Shown: positions 17,959 through 25,993 of the stretch, piece by piece | How the letters are laid out: every line of letters starts with the position of its first letter | How positions within the stretch are numbered: position 1 is the stretch's first letter | NCBI GenBank assembly: GCA_035707845.1 | Contig: DASSTP010000115.1 | Coordinates: 1 to 28,548 of the forward strand | Reading direction: 5' to 3' | Length of the DNA: 28,548 nt | Origin: CAMLHP01 sp035707845 | GTDB taxonomy: Bacteria > Gemmatimonadota > Gemmatimonadetes > Gemmatimonadales > GWC2-71-9 | Program-made: the position numbers and the translations under genes | The notes under the pieces: generated by a model | Seen by the model: only the letters and a program-made list of their open reading frames with translations | What the model was told of the DNA's origin: nothing | Databases searched by the model: none

Positions 17959-18926
17959 GGCAGCCGCACCAGCAGGGTTGAGCCGAGCAGCACTTCGAGC
18001 AGCAGCGCGCCAAGGCCGATGAGGATCAGGGGACGGGTGGCCTCGTCGAAGCGGGTGTAGCGCGTGATCTGGATCGGCGACTTCTCGAGCTGGTCAATCT
18101 GCTGGAAGATCCGGCTCAGCGCCTCGCTGTCGGTCGCGCGGAAATACCGGCCACCGGTGCCCTGCGCGATGCTCCGCATCAGCGGCTCGTCGATGCGGAC
18201 GGGGAGCATTTCATAGCGGAAACCGCCCACGCCGCGCCCGGTGGGGATGGGCGCCTCACCGATGGTGCCCACCCCGATCGTGTACACCTTGATCCCATAC
18301 GCGGCCGCTGTGGCCGCGGCGGTCCGCGGATCGATGAGCCCCTTGTTGTTCTCGCCGTCCGTGAGCAGCAGGACCACGCGCGACTTGTCGGGACTCCGCC
18401 GCAGGCGATTGACCGCGACGGCCAGCCCGCTGCCAATGGCAGTGCCGTCTTCCAGCGAGCCGATCTTGAGTCCCATGATGGCCTGCTCCACCACGGGATA
18501 GTCGAGCGAGAGCGGTACCTGGGTCAGCGCCTGGCCAGCGAAGGCCACGAGCCCGATGCGGTCGGCCTTGCGGCCGCGCACGAAGCTCACGGCCTGCTGC
18601 TTGGCCACCTCGAGGCGGTTGCTGGGAGAGAAGTCCTCGGCCAGCATGCTGCTCGAGATGTCTATGGCAATCACGATGGAGATGCCTTCCTGGTGCACCT
18701 CCACCGCATCACCGCCAAATCGGGGACCTGCTGCCCCGATGATCAGCGCCGCCAGCGCGACAGCGCGCAGCACCGGCGGCAGTCGTGACCACCACGGCGC
18801 CTCGGCCACGGTGGCTGGCAGGCTGGTATCGCTGAAGGCGACCGTGCTGCGACGCTGCCGCCGGCGCCACCACCAGAGCGGAATGCAGGCCAGCAGCAAC
18901 AGCAGCAGGGGGCGGGCGAAGGTCAT
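17955..18926 (-). CDS. batA: BatA: membrane VWA-domain aerotolerance protein
   Basis: The product is 323 aa. It has an N-terminal helix (about 5-20), a second at about 52-67, and a von Willebrand A domain (about 82-290). Its MIDAS is complete: DISSS (89-93), T in DGTAIGSG, and D in TDGE. A C-terminal helix anchors it again (about 299-320). The order TM-TM-VWA-TM is the BatA/BatB signature. VWA domains of this type work with MoxR AAA+ ATPases, which is encoded four genes upstream. ATG 18926 overlaps the preceding stop as ATGA. The role in oxygen or envelope stress is family knowledge and is not proven for this organism. Confidence 0.9.
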   Translation of the reverse strand: MTFARPLLLLLLACIPLWWWRRRQRRSTVAFSDTSLPATVAEAPWWSRLPPVLRAVALAALIIGAAGPRFGGDAVEVHQEGISIVIAIDISSSMLAEDFSPSNRLEVAKQQAVSFVRGRKADRIGLVAFAGQALTQVPLSLDYPVVEQAIMGLKIGSLEDGTAIGSGLAVAVNRLRRSPDKSRVVLLLTDGENNKGLIDPRTAAATAAAYGIKVYTIGVGTIGEAPIPTGRGVGGFRYEMLPVRIDEPLMRSIAQGTGGRYFRATDSEALSRIFQQIDQLEKSPIQITRYTRFDEATRPLILIGLGALLLEVLLGSTLLVRLP

Positions 18927-19726
18927 GCGGCCGCGCCCTCCAGCGCGTCGGACAGCGCCGCCGCCCGGGAGTAGAGCGCGAGTACTTCGTCGGGAGTGCC
19001 GGGCGCGAAGCGCGCGGCATCGAGCGCCCCCAGCACCTGGGCGAGGTCGGCCATCGGCCAGTCCTTGCCTGACTGTGCCAGCACGGCGAGGCAGCTGGCA
19101 GTGTCCAACCCCTCATGCGCATCGGGAAGCTGTGTGGCGATGCTGCGCCGGAGTCGAGCCGCACCGGCCGCAAGCACGGACCGTGCTTCCCCCGCATCGG
19201 CCCACCGTGAGGCAGGCACCGCGGCCAGCGGCGGCGGCGCAGGCATCGGCAGGGGCCGGCCCCGGCGCCGCCAGAGCCAGTGCAGCGGGCCGAGCAGCAG
19301 CAGGGAGAGAACCGCGAAGATGACGAGCGGGAGCCAGCTCACCGTGCGCCGGCCAACGATGCCGGCCTCGGGCTGCGGGCGCAGCTCGGTGACAGGACGA
19401 TTCGGGAGTGTTGGCCGGATGGTGAAGCTGGCCGCGCTCAGCGGCAGCGTAGTGAGGGAACCATCGGGAGCCAGGAGTTCCGGCGCGGGCACCTGGACCG
19501 TGTGGGGGCCGGGCGTCCACGCCACCAGTGGCGCGCGCAGGACGACGCTGTCACCCCGCAGCTCGATCGTGGGCTGGCCCAGCAGTTCCACGTCGCCCGA
19601 CAATTTCCATTCCGGCCGCCGCGCGGTGTAGCCCGCCGGCAGGGACACGGCACGCCGCACCCACACCGTATCGCCGACCGTGGGTCCCTGTGCAGCGGCC
19701 TGCATGAGCAACAGCAGCGGAATCAT
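18923..19726 (-). CDS. BatA-associated single-pass membrane protein, DUF4381-like layout
   Basis: The product is 267 aa. A short signal peptide (1-13, MIPLLLLMQAAAQ) is followed by an extracytoplasmic beta-rich domain (about 15-125), one transmembrane helix (131-152) and an Arg/Pro-rich then helical cytoplasmic tail (about 155-267). Genes with this layout usually sit between DUF58 and batA in MoxR clusters, and this one does. It has no catalytic motif that I can see. ATG 19726 overlaps the DUF58 stop as ATGA, and the stop overlaps batA in the same way. The family name is a judgement from layout and position, since sequence in this family is poorly conserved. Confidence 0.65.
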   Translation of the reverse strand: MIPLLLLMQAAAQGPTVGDTVWVRRAVSLPAGYTARRPEWKLSGDVELLGQPTIELRGDSVVLRAPLVAWTPGPHTVQVPAPELLAPDGSLTTLPLSAASFTIRPTLPNRPVTELRPQPEAGIVGRRTVSWLPLVIFAVLSLLLLGPLHWLWRRRGRPLPMPAPPPLAAVPASRWADAGEARSVLAAGAARLRRSIATQLPDAHEGLDTASCLAVLAQSGKDWPMADLAQVLGALDAARFAPGTPDEVLALYSRAAALSDALEGAAA

Positions 19727-20610
19727 CCGCGACGGATCCGCTGCGCCCGCAGCGCGAAGGCGCGGCGCAGGGGGATGGCGTAGTCGCTGCCGGTGCTGAG
19801 TGTCACCGAGTCCACCCCGCTGGCGGCGAGGATGCGCGCACGCTCATCCCGCCGGCGCTCACTGAGGGTCCGGAGCCGGTCGCGCAGCCGGCGGCTGCCG
19901 GTGTCGAGCAGGACGCGCTGGCCGGTTTCGGCGTCGGCCAGTTCGAGCCAGCCGGCATCAGGCAGGCTTCGTTCACGGGGATCCTCCACCGCGATGGCGA
20001 CGACTTCGTGGCGCGCCGCCAGCCGGCGGAGCGGGCGCTCCCACCCCTCCGCGACGAAGTCGGACAACACCACCACGATGCTGCGATGCCGCAGCAGGCG
20101 CGTCGCATAGAGCAGGCTCGCCGCGAGGTTGGTGTGGCGGCCTTCGGGCGCGAAGGCGATGAGATCCCGGATGACGCGCAGGGCATGCCGTCGACCCTTC
20201 CGTGGCGGGATGACGCGCTCGACCTCGTCGGCGAAGAGCAGCGCGCCCACCCGGTCATTCTGCGCCGCGGCGGCGAGGGCGAGCACCGCGCCGACCTCCA
20301 CGGCGAGTGCGGCCTTGGTCATGGGGCGGCCGAACCGGGTCGAGCCCGACTGGTCCACCACCAGCATGACGGTGAGTTCACGTTCTTCCGAGAAGGTCTT
20401 GACGAACGGGCTGGCGAGGCGGGCCGACACATTCCAGTCGATGGCGCGGAAGTCGTCGCCGGGCTCATAGGCCCGCACTTCGGCGAACTCCATGCCCTGC
20501 CCCCGGAACAGCGAGCGGTATTCCCCGGCAAAGAGCGACGTCACGAGTCCGCGGGTACGCAGCTCGATGGCCTTGACCTGGGCGAGGACGTCGGAGGAGA
20601 CGGTGGGCAT
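19723..20610 (-). CDS. DUF58 domain protein of the MoxR/Bat cluster
   Basis: The product is 295 aa and has no transmembrane segment. The DUF58 signature is clear: SLFRGQGMEFAEVRAYEPGDD followed by FRAIDWNVSAR (about 33-65). The rest is a VWA-like fold: VMLVVDQSGSTRFG carries DxSxS at about 86-90, with IVVVLSDF further on. DUF58 proteins nearly always follow moxR and precede VWA/Bat genes, and are thought to act with the MoxR chaperone. ATG 20610 has no obvious Shine-Dalgarno, and the 55 bp before it is filled by a heptad repeat and palindrome. Confidence 0.92.
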   Translation of the reverse strand: MPTVSSDVLAQVKAIELRTRGLVTSLFAGEYRSLFRGQGMEFAEVRAYEPGDDFRAIDWNVSARLASPFVKTFSEERELTVMLVVDQSGSTRFGRPMTKAALAVEVGAVLALAAAAQNDRVGALLFADEVERVIPPRKGRRHALRVIRDLIAFAPEGRHTNLAASLLYATRLLRHRSIVVVLSDFVAEGWERPLRRLAARHEVVAIAVEDPRERSLPDAGWLELADAETGQRVLLDTGSRRLRDRLRTLSERRRDERARILAASGVDSVTLSTGSDYAIPLRRAFALRAQRIRRG

Positions 20611-20619
20611 GGGCAGATA

Positions 20620-20664
20620 GGTCGCAGGTCGCAGGTCGCAAGTCGCAAGTCGCGACTTGCGACC
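20620..20664. repeat. 7-bp tandem repeat ending in a 22-bp perfect palindrome
   Basis: Heptads GGTCGCA (three copies, 20620-20640), AGTCGCA (20641-20647) and AGTCGCG (20648-20654) run into an inverted end, so that 20642-20663 is a perfect 22-bp palindrome centred on TCGCGA. The array fills the only real gap in the moxR-Bat operon, between the moxR stop and the DUF58 start. It could form a hairpin in the transcript. No T-run is present. Confidence 0.85.
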
Positions 20665-20665
20665 A

Positions 20666-21631
<966 letters not shown>

Positions 21632-21633
21632 CG

Positions 21634-22365
21634 TCAGTCCTCGCTTGGATCCATGCGTATGGCCCGATAGAGCGCGCGCTCTTCCTCGGGCGTGAGGGGA
21701 CGGTATTCGCCGGGCTTGAGGTCGCCGAGGCGTACCGGACCGTAGCTCAGCCGGGCCAGCCGCTCCACCTTGAGCCCCATGGCCTCGCACCAGCGTCGCA
21801 CCACGCGATTGCGGCCTTCGTGCAGCGTGACGTCCAGGAGGCTGCGCCCGTCCCGACCCGGACGCACGCGCACCTCGGAAGGTTGCACCGGCCGTCCATC
21901 GAGTTCGAACGGCTTGCGGGCCAGCGCCTCGATCTCGCTGGTGGACTGTCCGTGCACGAGCGCGGTGTAGCGCCGGGGAATGTGATACCGCGGATGGGTC
22001 AGGCGATGCACCGCCTGGCCGTCGGTGGTGAGCAGCAGCAGGCCGGTCGTCATGATGTCGAGCCGGCCCACATAGGCGAGGCCCGCGGGATCGCGGATGA
22101 GGTCCATCACGGTGCGCCGGCCTTCTTCGTCGCTCGCGGTGGTGACGAACCCCAGCGGCTTGTGCAACGCCAGCCAGCGGCGGGTCACCAGCCGAACCGG
22201 CTTGCCCCGCACGGTGATCCGCTGCCGCCACGGATCCACCTTGCTGCCGAGTTCGGCGACCTTCCCGTCGACCTTGACCTGCCCCGCGCGAATCAGCTCT
22301 TCCGCGGCGCGACGCGACGCGATGCCCGCGCGCGCCAGCGCGCGCTGCAGGCGCATCTCGCTCAT
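21634..22365 (-). CDS. RluB/RsuA-family rRNA pseudouridine synthase
   Basis: The product is 243 aa. An N-terminal S4 RNA-binding domain (about 3-60, MRLQRALARAGIASRRAAEELI) precedes the catalytic domain with GRLDIMTTGLLLLT (100-113); D103 is the expected nucleophilic Asp. Such enzymes convert uridine to pseudouridine in 23S (RluB) or 16S (RsuA) rRNA. Position directly after scpA-scpB favours RluB, because that order is common, but the target base cannot be read from sequence. ATG 22365 overlaps the scpB stop as ATGA. Confidence 0.93.
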   Translation of the reverse strand: MSEMRLQRALARAGIASRRAAEELIRAGQVKVDGKVAELGSKVDPWRQRITVRGKPVRLVTRRWLALHKPLGFVTTASDEEGRRTVMDLIRDPAGLAYVGRLDIMTTGLLLLTTDGQAVHRLTHPRYHIPRRYTALVHGQSTSEIEALARKPFELDGRPVQPSEVRVRPGRDGRSLLDVTLHEGRNRVVRRWCEAMGLKVERLARLSYGPVRLGDLKPGEYRPLTPEEERALYRAIRMDPSED

Positions 22366-22949
22366 GACTCCGCCGGAATCGCGACTTCAGCTTCGTCGGC
22401 GTGCTCCGCATCCTCAGGCGCGTGCGGATGCAGGGCGATGCTGAGCTCCTCGGCCTTGGGCAGGTCGGCGAGATCGCGCAGCCCCAGCAGTTCGAGGAAG
22501 AGCGGCGTGGTCCCATACAGCAGGGGCCGCCCCAGCCCCTCGGCCCGGCCCACGACCTCGATCAGGCCGCGCTCCTGCAGGGTGCGCAGGACGCCACCGG
22601 CGGAGACGCCGCGGATTTCCTCGATCTCGGCGCGCCCCACCGGCTGGCGATAGGCGATGACGGCGAGCGTCTCCAGCGTGGCGGCGGAGAGCCGCGGCGC
22701 GCGCTGGGAAAACTGGGCACGCTCGATGGCGGCCGCGTGCACGGCGCGCGTCACCAGCTGGTAGCCGCCGGCCAGTTCCACCAGTTCGATGCCGTGCTGG
22801 CCAAAATCGTAGTGCTCGCGCAACTGCTCCAGCGCGGTGCGGACATCGGCAAGCGAAGCGTCGCTGTCGAGCAGGCAGAGCTCTTCCGCCGCGAGCGGAC
22901 GGTTGGCCGAGAAGAGCGCCGCTTCAAGCAGCTGTGCGAGAGGAGTCAC
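22362..22949 (-). CDS. scpB: Segregation and condensation protein B
   Basis: ScpB is the winged-helix (kite) subunit of the SMC-ScpAB condensin, which compacts and segregates the chromosome. The product is 195 aa. It begins TPLAQLLEAALFSANRPLA and contains the typical RLSAATLETLAVIAYRQPV (86-104) and the winged-helix segment RGVSAGGVLRTLQERGLIE. An acidic tail ends the protein. I chose GTG 22949, which overlaps the end of scpA by 26 bp; TTG 22955 is an alternative. Neither has a strong Shine-Dalgarno. The longer open frame upstream is a shadow of scpA. Confidence 0.94.
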   Translation of the reverse strand: MTPLAQLLEAALFSANRPLAAEELCLLDSDASLADVRTALEQLREHYDFGQHGIELVELAGGYQLVTRAVHAAAIERAQFSQRAPRLSAATLETLAVIAYRQPVGRAEIEEIRGVSAGGVLRTLQERGLIEVVGRAEGLGRPLLYGTTPLFLELLGLRDLADLPKAEELSIALHPHAPEDAEHADEAEVAIPAES

Positions 22950-23676
22950 GGGCAATCCAGAGGGGCGCGAATGGCGCCGGTTGAGTGACGGTGAGCGCGC
23001 CACGGCGCGCCATCTCCAGCAGCGCGAGCAACGTGGAGAGGACTTCGACAATCGTCGGCGCCGGCCCCAGCGCCTCGACCCAGGTGCAACCCTCCTGCAC
23101 CGAGAGGATCGCCTCGATCCGGCGCACCGCCGACTCCACATCGAGCGGACGCGCCACCACCTTGTGCAGCACCGGCGAGGGAATGCCGGCGATGACCCGC
23201 TCGACCGCTGACAACAGCTGGAGGATGTCCAGCGTCAGTGGCAGCGGCGGCAGTTCCGGCGGCGGCGGCAGGTAGCCGCGCGCGAGGTTGAGCGCGCGCC
23301 GCTCCGCCGCACGCCCCATCCAGAGCGCGATCTCCTTGATCTGCTGGTACTCCAGCAGCCGGCGCACCAGCTCCGCGCGAGGGTCTTCCCAGCCTTCTTC
23401 ATCACTATGACGGGGCAGCAGCAGCTGGGCCTTGAGCCGCACCAGCCGGCTGGCCATGTCGAGGTAGTCCGCGGCCTGGTTCAGCCCCAGCTGGTGGATG
23501 GCGTTGAGGAACTGGTCCGCGATGCGCGCGATCGGAATGTCGGCGATCTCGATCCGCTCTTCCCGCAGGAGGTGCAGCAGCAGGTCGAGCGGCCCGGTGA
23601 ACTGGTCCAGCTCCACCACGAAGGCGCTGCCGTCCTCGGCCATGTCAGTCAGCGGGATGGTGACGGATCCGGTCAT
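22924..23676 (-). CDS. scpA: Segregation and condensation protein A
   Basis: ScpA is the kleisin subunit that bridges the SMC heads. The product is 250 aa. The kleisin N-terminal signature FVVELDQFTGPLDLLLHLL (19-37) is followed by IEIADIPIARIADQFL (42-57) and a helical region ending in a winged helix (PTIVEVLSTLLALLEMARRGALT). ATG 23676 overlaps the stop of the site-2 protease as TGATG; an internal ATG at 23643 would still leave the kleisin motif intact. The gene pairs with scpB in the usual order. The smc gene is not in the window. Confidence 0.95.
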   Translation of the reverse strand: MTGSVTIPLTDMAEDGSAFVVELDQFTGPLDLLLHLLREERIEIADIPIARIADQFLNAIHQLGLNQAADYLDMASRLVRLKAQLLLPRHSDEEGWEDPRAELVRRLLEYQQIKEIALWMGRAAERRALNLARGYLPPPPELPPLPLTLDILQLLSAVERVIAGIPSPVLHKVVARPLDVESAVRRIEAILSVQEGCTWVEALGPAPTIVEVLSTLLALLEMARRGALTVTQPAPFAPLWIARDSSRTAA

Positions 23677-24365
23677 CAGAAAATCTGCAGTCCCGTGTTG
23701 AGCTGATAGGGGCCCATCAGGCCAAAGAGCAGGCGCAGGCTCACGAAGGCCGGCGTCAGCAGCCAGTTGGTCACGCCCGGCAGAAAGAGCAGGATCACCA
23801 GCAAGGGCAGGAATCCCCAGCGGTGCAGGCTGCGGTACTGCGCCCCCAGGCCCGGCGGCAACAGGTGGTAGAACAGGTGCGAGCCATCGAGCGGCGGAAT
23901 GGGAATCAAGTTGAAGAAGCAGAGCAGCAGGTTGAGCCACACGCCCCACGCCATCATCCGCTGCGCCGCGTCCAGCACCGGGCTGGCTGAGCCGGCGCCA
24001 AACAGCCCCAGGGCAATGAACACCACCGTGCAGACCAGCGCGATGCCAAGATTGGTCACGACTCCAGCCGCGCTCACGATGATGTCGCCCTTCTTGAACT
24101 TGCGATACTTCCGCGGATTGACCGGCACCGGCTTGGCCCCGCCGAAGGTGAAGCGGCCGCCGCTTCCGAACCACAGGATGGCCGGCAGCAGGATGCTCAT
24201 CCAGAGGTCGATGTGCGGCACCGGATTCAGGGTGAGCCGGCCCAGCATGTAGGCGGTGTCGTCACCCTGCGCGAATGCCGCCGCCCCGTGTGCGTATTCG
24301 TGCGCCACCATGGCGAACACAAGCATCGGGAGGGCAAGGATGAAGTTGCCGAGCTGGGCGTCCAG
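23676..24365 (-). CDS. Site-2 protease family (M50) intramembrane metallopeptidase, probable CTG start
   Basis: The product is about 229 aa from a CTG at 24365. It has the zinc motif HEYAH (22-26) inside the first hydrophobic helix, and the second M50 motif NLIPIPPLDG (152-161), whose Asp is the third zinc ligand. About five hydrophobic helices are present. The first canonical start is ATG 24326, but that would leave just eight residues before HEYAH, cutting the first helix, and it has no Shine-Dalgarno. CTG 24365 has AGGA 6 nt upstream and restores a full helix; an in-frame TGA lies just beyond it. This family often sits before scpA. Substrate unknown. Confidence 0.87.
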   Translation of the reverse strand: MDAQLGNFILALPMLVFAMVAHEYAHGAAAFAQGDDTAYMLGRLTLNPVPHIDLWMSILLPAILWFGSGGRFTFGGAKPVPVNPRKYRKFKKGDIIVSAAGVVTNLGIALVCTVVFIALGLFGAGSASPVLDAAQRMMAWGVWLNLLLCFFNLIPIPPLDGSHLFYHLLPPGLGAQYRSLHRWGFLPLLVILLFLPGVTNWLLTPAFVSLRLLFGLMGPYQLNTGLQIF

Positions 24366-24395
24366 GGTCCGTCCTCACTGTGCGGGCGGTGGGAG

Positions 24396-24423
24396 TTTAC
24401 ACGGCCCTGCACCCGCAAGTCAA
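24396..24423 (-). promoter_or_regulatory. Promoter of the leftward site-2 protease/scpAB train
   Basis: On the minus strand TTGACT (24423-24418) and TGTAAA (24401-24396) are spaced 16 bp apart, five and four matches to the sigma70 consensus. The predicted start would be about 25 nt before the CTG start codon. It lies back to back with the rpsT promoter. Confidence 0.55.
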
Positions 24424-24436
24424 AATTCGATGCCGC

Positions 24437-24465
24437 TTGACCTTAGGGTGGCCGGCCGCTACTTT
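24437..24465 (+). promoter_or_regulatory. Promoter of rpsT
   Basis: TTGACC (24437-24442) and TACTTT (24460-24465) lie 17 bp apart on the plus strand. The -10 hexamer is identical to that of groESL. The predicted transcription start near 24472 would leave a leader of about 47 nt before the rpsT start. Confidence 0.65.
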
Positions 24466-24518
24466 CCGCAGCTACGCCGGAACGGTGGGCGTTCCGGGCG
24501 CACCAACGCGAGGAAGCT

Positions 24519-24767
24519 GTGCCGAGAATCAGGTCGTCCAAGAAGCGCATGCGTCAGAGCCGGGCTGCCCGGGAGCACAATCGCACCCAGCGGAGCCAGC
24601 TCCGCTCGGCCGTCAGGCAGGCGCGCTCGGCCGGCGCCGACAACCCCGACGCCCTGACGGCGGCCAGCAGCCTGCTTGATCGCGCGGGCCGCAAGCGGCT
24701 TATTCACCCCAACGCCGCGGCTCGGCAAAAGAGCCGGCTGGCGAAGGCGCTAAGAGCTAAGAGCTAG
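24519..24767 (+). CDS. rpsT: 30S ribosomal protein S20
   Basis: The product is 82 aa, basic and helical, with the S20 pattern: MPRIRSSKKRMRQSRAARE at the start, RTQRSQLRSAVRQA in the middle, and RKRLIHPNAAARQKSRLAK near the end. S20 binds 16S rRNA early in 30S assembly. The start is GTG 24519 with GAGGAA upstream; non-AUG starts are also known for rpsT in E. coli (UUG), where they lower expression. The last five residues and the stop codon are encoded by a heptad repeat array. The gene stands alone between its own promoter and terminator. Confidence 0.96.
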   Translation: MPRIRSSKKRMRQSRAAREHNRTQRSQLRSAVRQARSAGADNPDALTAASSLLDRAGRKRLIHPNAAARQKSRLAKALRAKS

Positions 24768-24783
24768 GAGTTAAGAGCCAAGC
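24749..24783. repeat. 7-bp tandem repeat overlapping the end of rpsT
   Basis: Five degenerate heptads run GCTAAGA, GCTAAGA, GCTAGGA, GTTAAGA, GCCAAGC. In phase they are the same AGAGCTR unit as in the array at 3396-3472. The first two and a half units encode the end of S20 and its TAG stop (24765-24767), so the array has grown into, or supplies, the coding end. Confidence 0.8.
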
Positions 24784-24796
24784 GAAGCTAAAACAG

Positions 24797-24823
24797 AGGG
24801 CGCCTCACAAGGGCGCCCTTTTT
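24797..24823 (+). terminator. Intrinsic terminator of rpsT
   Basis: An 8-bp perfect stem AGGGCGCC (24797-24804) / GGCGCCCT (24812-24819) with a 7-nt loop is followed by five T residues (24819-24823). On the minus strand the same hairpin is followed by a weaker T-rich stretch (CTGTTTT), so it may also stop the convergent zinc-ribbon gene. Confidence 0.9.
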
Positions 24824-24875
24824 CATGCCACTTCCCGCCTTCCCGTCTTCCCAACTGGGCGGCCGCAGGCCTCCC

Positions 24876-25718
24876 CTACAACGCTGCCAGCTCCGCCCCG
24901 CAGCGCTCGCAGTACCACTCGGTCGGCCGGTTAAGCGTACCGCACTCGCCACACTTGAGGGTCTTGGCCTGGTTGGACGACGATGCCTGGGGCTTGGCTG
25001 GAGCCGCCGCGACGGGCGCCGCCGAGACAGTGGGCGCGGGTGCCGCCTCCGGCACCGACTCATCGGCCGTGGGCTGGTCGTCCGACGCATTCTGGGGTGA
25101 CAACGAGGCGGACTGTTCCACCGCCACCGACTTGAGGAAATCCAGCTCGTCGTCGGGTCGGGCCGGCTTTGGGGGCTTGGACTGCTTGGGAGCTTCCGCC
25201 ACGGGCTTCACCGGCTCCGGCGCCCGATGGACTTCCGCTGGCTCCGGTGCTGCCTTCGCTGGCGCGCTCTCCGCCACCGGCGCGTTGTCTCCCTGGATCA
25301 ATGCCTGCACTTCGGAGAGGCGCTCGATTTCCCCGCGGATCCGGCCAAGTTCCTTGCGGATGCCGTCCAGCGAAGCGTGCTGCACCCGGCTGATCTCGTT
25401 CCACTTGCCGTCGGTGTACTCGCCCACGGCATGGCGCAGTTCGGCCTCGGCCATGGTCTCCTGCGCTTCGCTCTCACGCCGGGCAAGATCAGTCTCCGAA
25501 CTCCGCAGCCGATCCAGGTCGGCCACGATGGCATCGCCATGTTCGCGGAGCGACTCCATGATCCGGCCGAGCCGCGATTCGTAGTCGGACTGCACGCGGC
25601 GACGTACGGCATCCGGCGCGTTGGATCCCGCCAGCTTCGAGAGCCATTCTTCGTACTGGGTGCGCTCGGCGAGCAGGGCCTGGACTGCGTTCGACCCGGA
25701 ATCGTTGGGTTTGGCCAT
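24876..25718 (-). CDS. Coiled-coil protein with C-terminal zinc ribbon, unknown function
   Basis: The product is 280 aa. Residues about 12-145 are charged, heptad-rich alpha-helix (probable coiled coil). A Pro/Ala/Glu-rich disordered linker (about 146-250) follows, and then a C-terminal zinc ribbon with CGEC (256-259) and CERC (270-273). No signal peptide or membrane helix is present, so it is probably cytosolic. I do not recognise a named family. ATG 25718 is preferred, with AAGGAAGG 8 nt upstream; a GTG two codons earlier is too close to that site. It faces rpsT convergently and stands apart from the pyrimidine operon. Confidence 0.75.
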   Translation of the reverse strand: MAKPNDSGSNAVQALLAERTQYEEWLSKLAGSNAPDAVRRRVQSDYESRLGRIMESLREHGDAIVADLDRLRSSETDLARRESEAQETMAEAELRHAVGEYTDGKWNEISRVQHASLDGIRKELGRIRGEIERLSEVQALIQGDNAPVAESAPAKAAPEPAEVHRAPEPVKPVAEAPKQSKPPKPARPDDELDFLKSVAVEQSASLSPQNASDDQPTADESVPEAAPAPTVSAAPVAAAPAKPQASSSNQAKTLKCGECGTLNRPTEWYCERCGAELAAL

Positions 25719-25993
25719 CAGCACTGCCTTCCTTCCAGAGACGCTTGATGCGCGGACAGAGGCGGCGATTCGTCGTCTGCTTCAATTCCCATGCCCTCTG
25801 CGCAACGGCTTGCAGCGGCAGGGCGCGGGACCGGAGACCCGGGCGCCAAGCTCATCCATTGCCTTAGCCTGAGCCCACAACCTCTTTTGGAGTAACAGGT
25901 TCTGCAAGTTGGCGCGGGTGCGGTCGCTGCGCAAGTGATGCGCGACCTGTGAGCTAATTTGCGCCTCGGACGAGCGAATCGCCAGAGACCGGA
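25719..25993. other. Intergenic stretch with strong predicted RNA structure
   Basis: This 275-bp gap between the zinc-ribbon gene and pyrC holds no convincing gene. It contains a long-range stem, CCC(GG)GCGCCAA (25838-25849) with TTGGCGCGGG (25909-25918). That stem encloses two small hairpins, GCTCA/TGAGC (25850-25854/25870-25874) and AACCT/AGGTT (25879-25883/25897-25901). A separate 9-bp stem with a 3-nt bulge lies at 25922-25947. No T-run follows on either strand. It might be a pyrC 3' region, a leader of the zinc-ribbon gene, or a small RNA. Confidence 0.4.

Noticed and set aside
22924..24174. Apparent N-terminal extension of ScpA to 416 residues
   Set aside because: The extension is an out-of-frame reading of the site-2 protease gene; the kleisin signature begins near 23625 and the TGATG overlap explains the start.
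25719..25745. GGAAGGAAGG motif recalling the conserved loop of signal recognition particle RNA
   Set aside because: The flanking bases that pair in SRP RNA are absent and the motif is in the right place to be the ribosome binding site of the zinc-ribbon gene.
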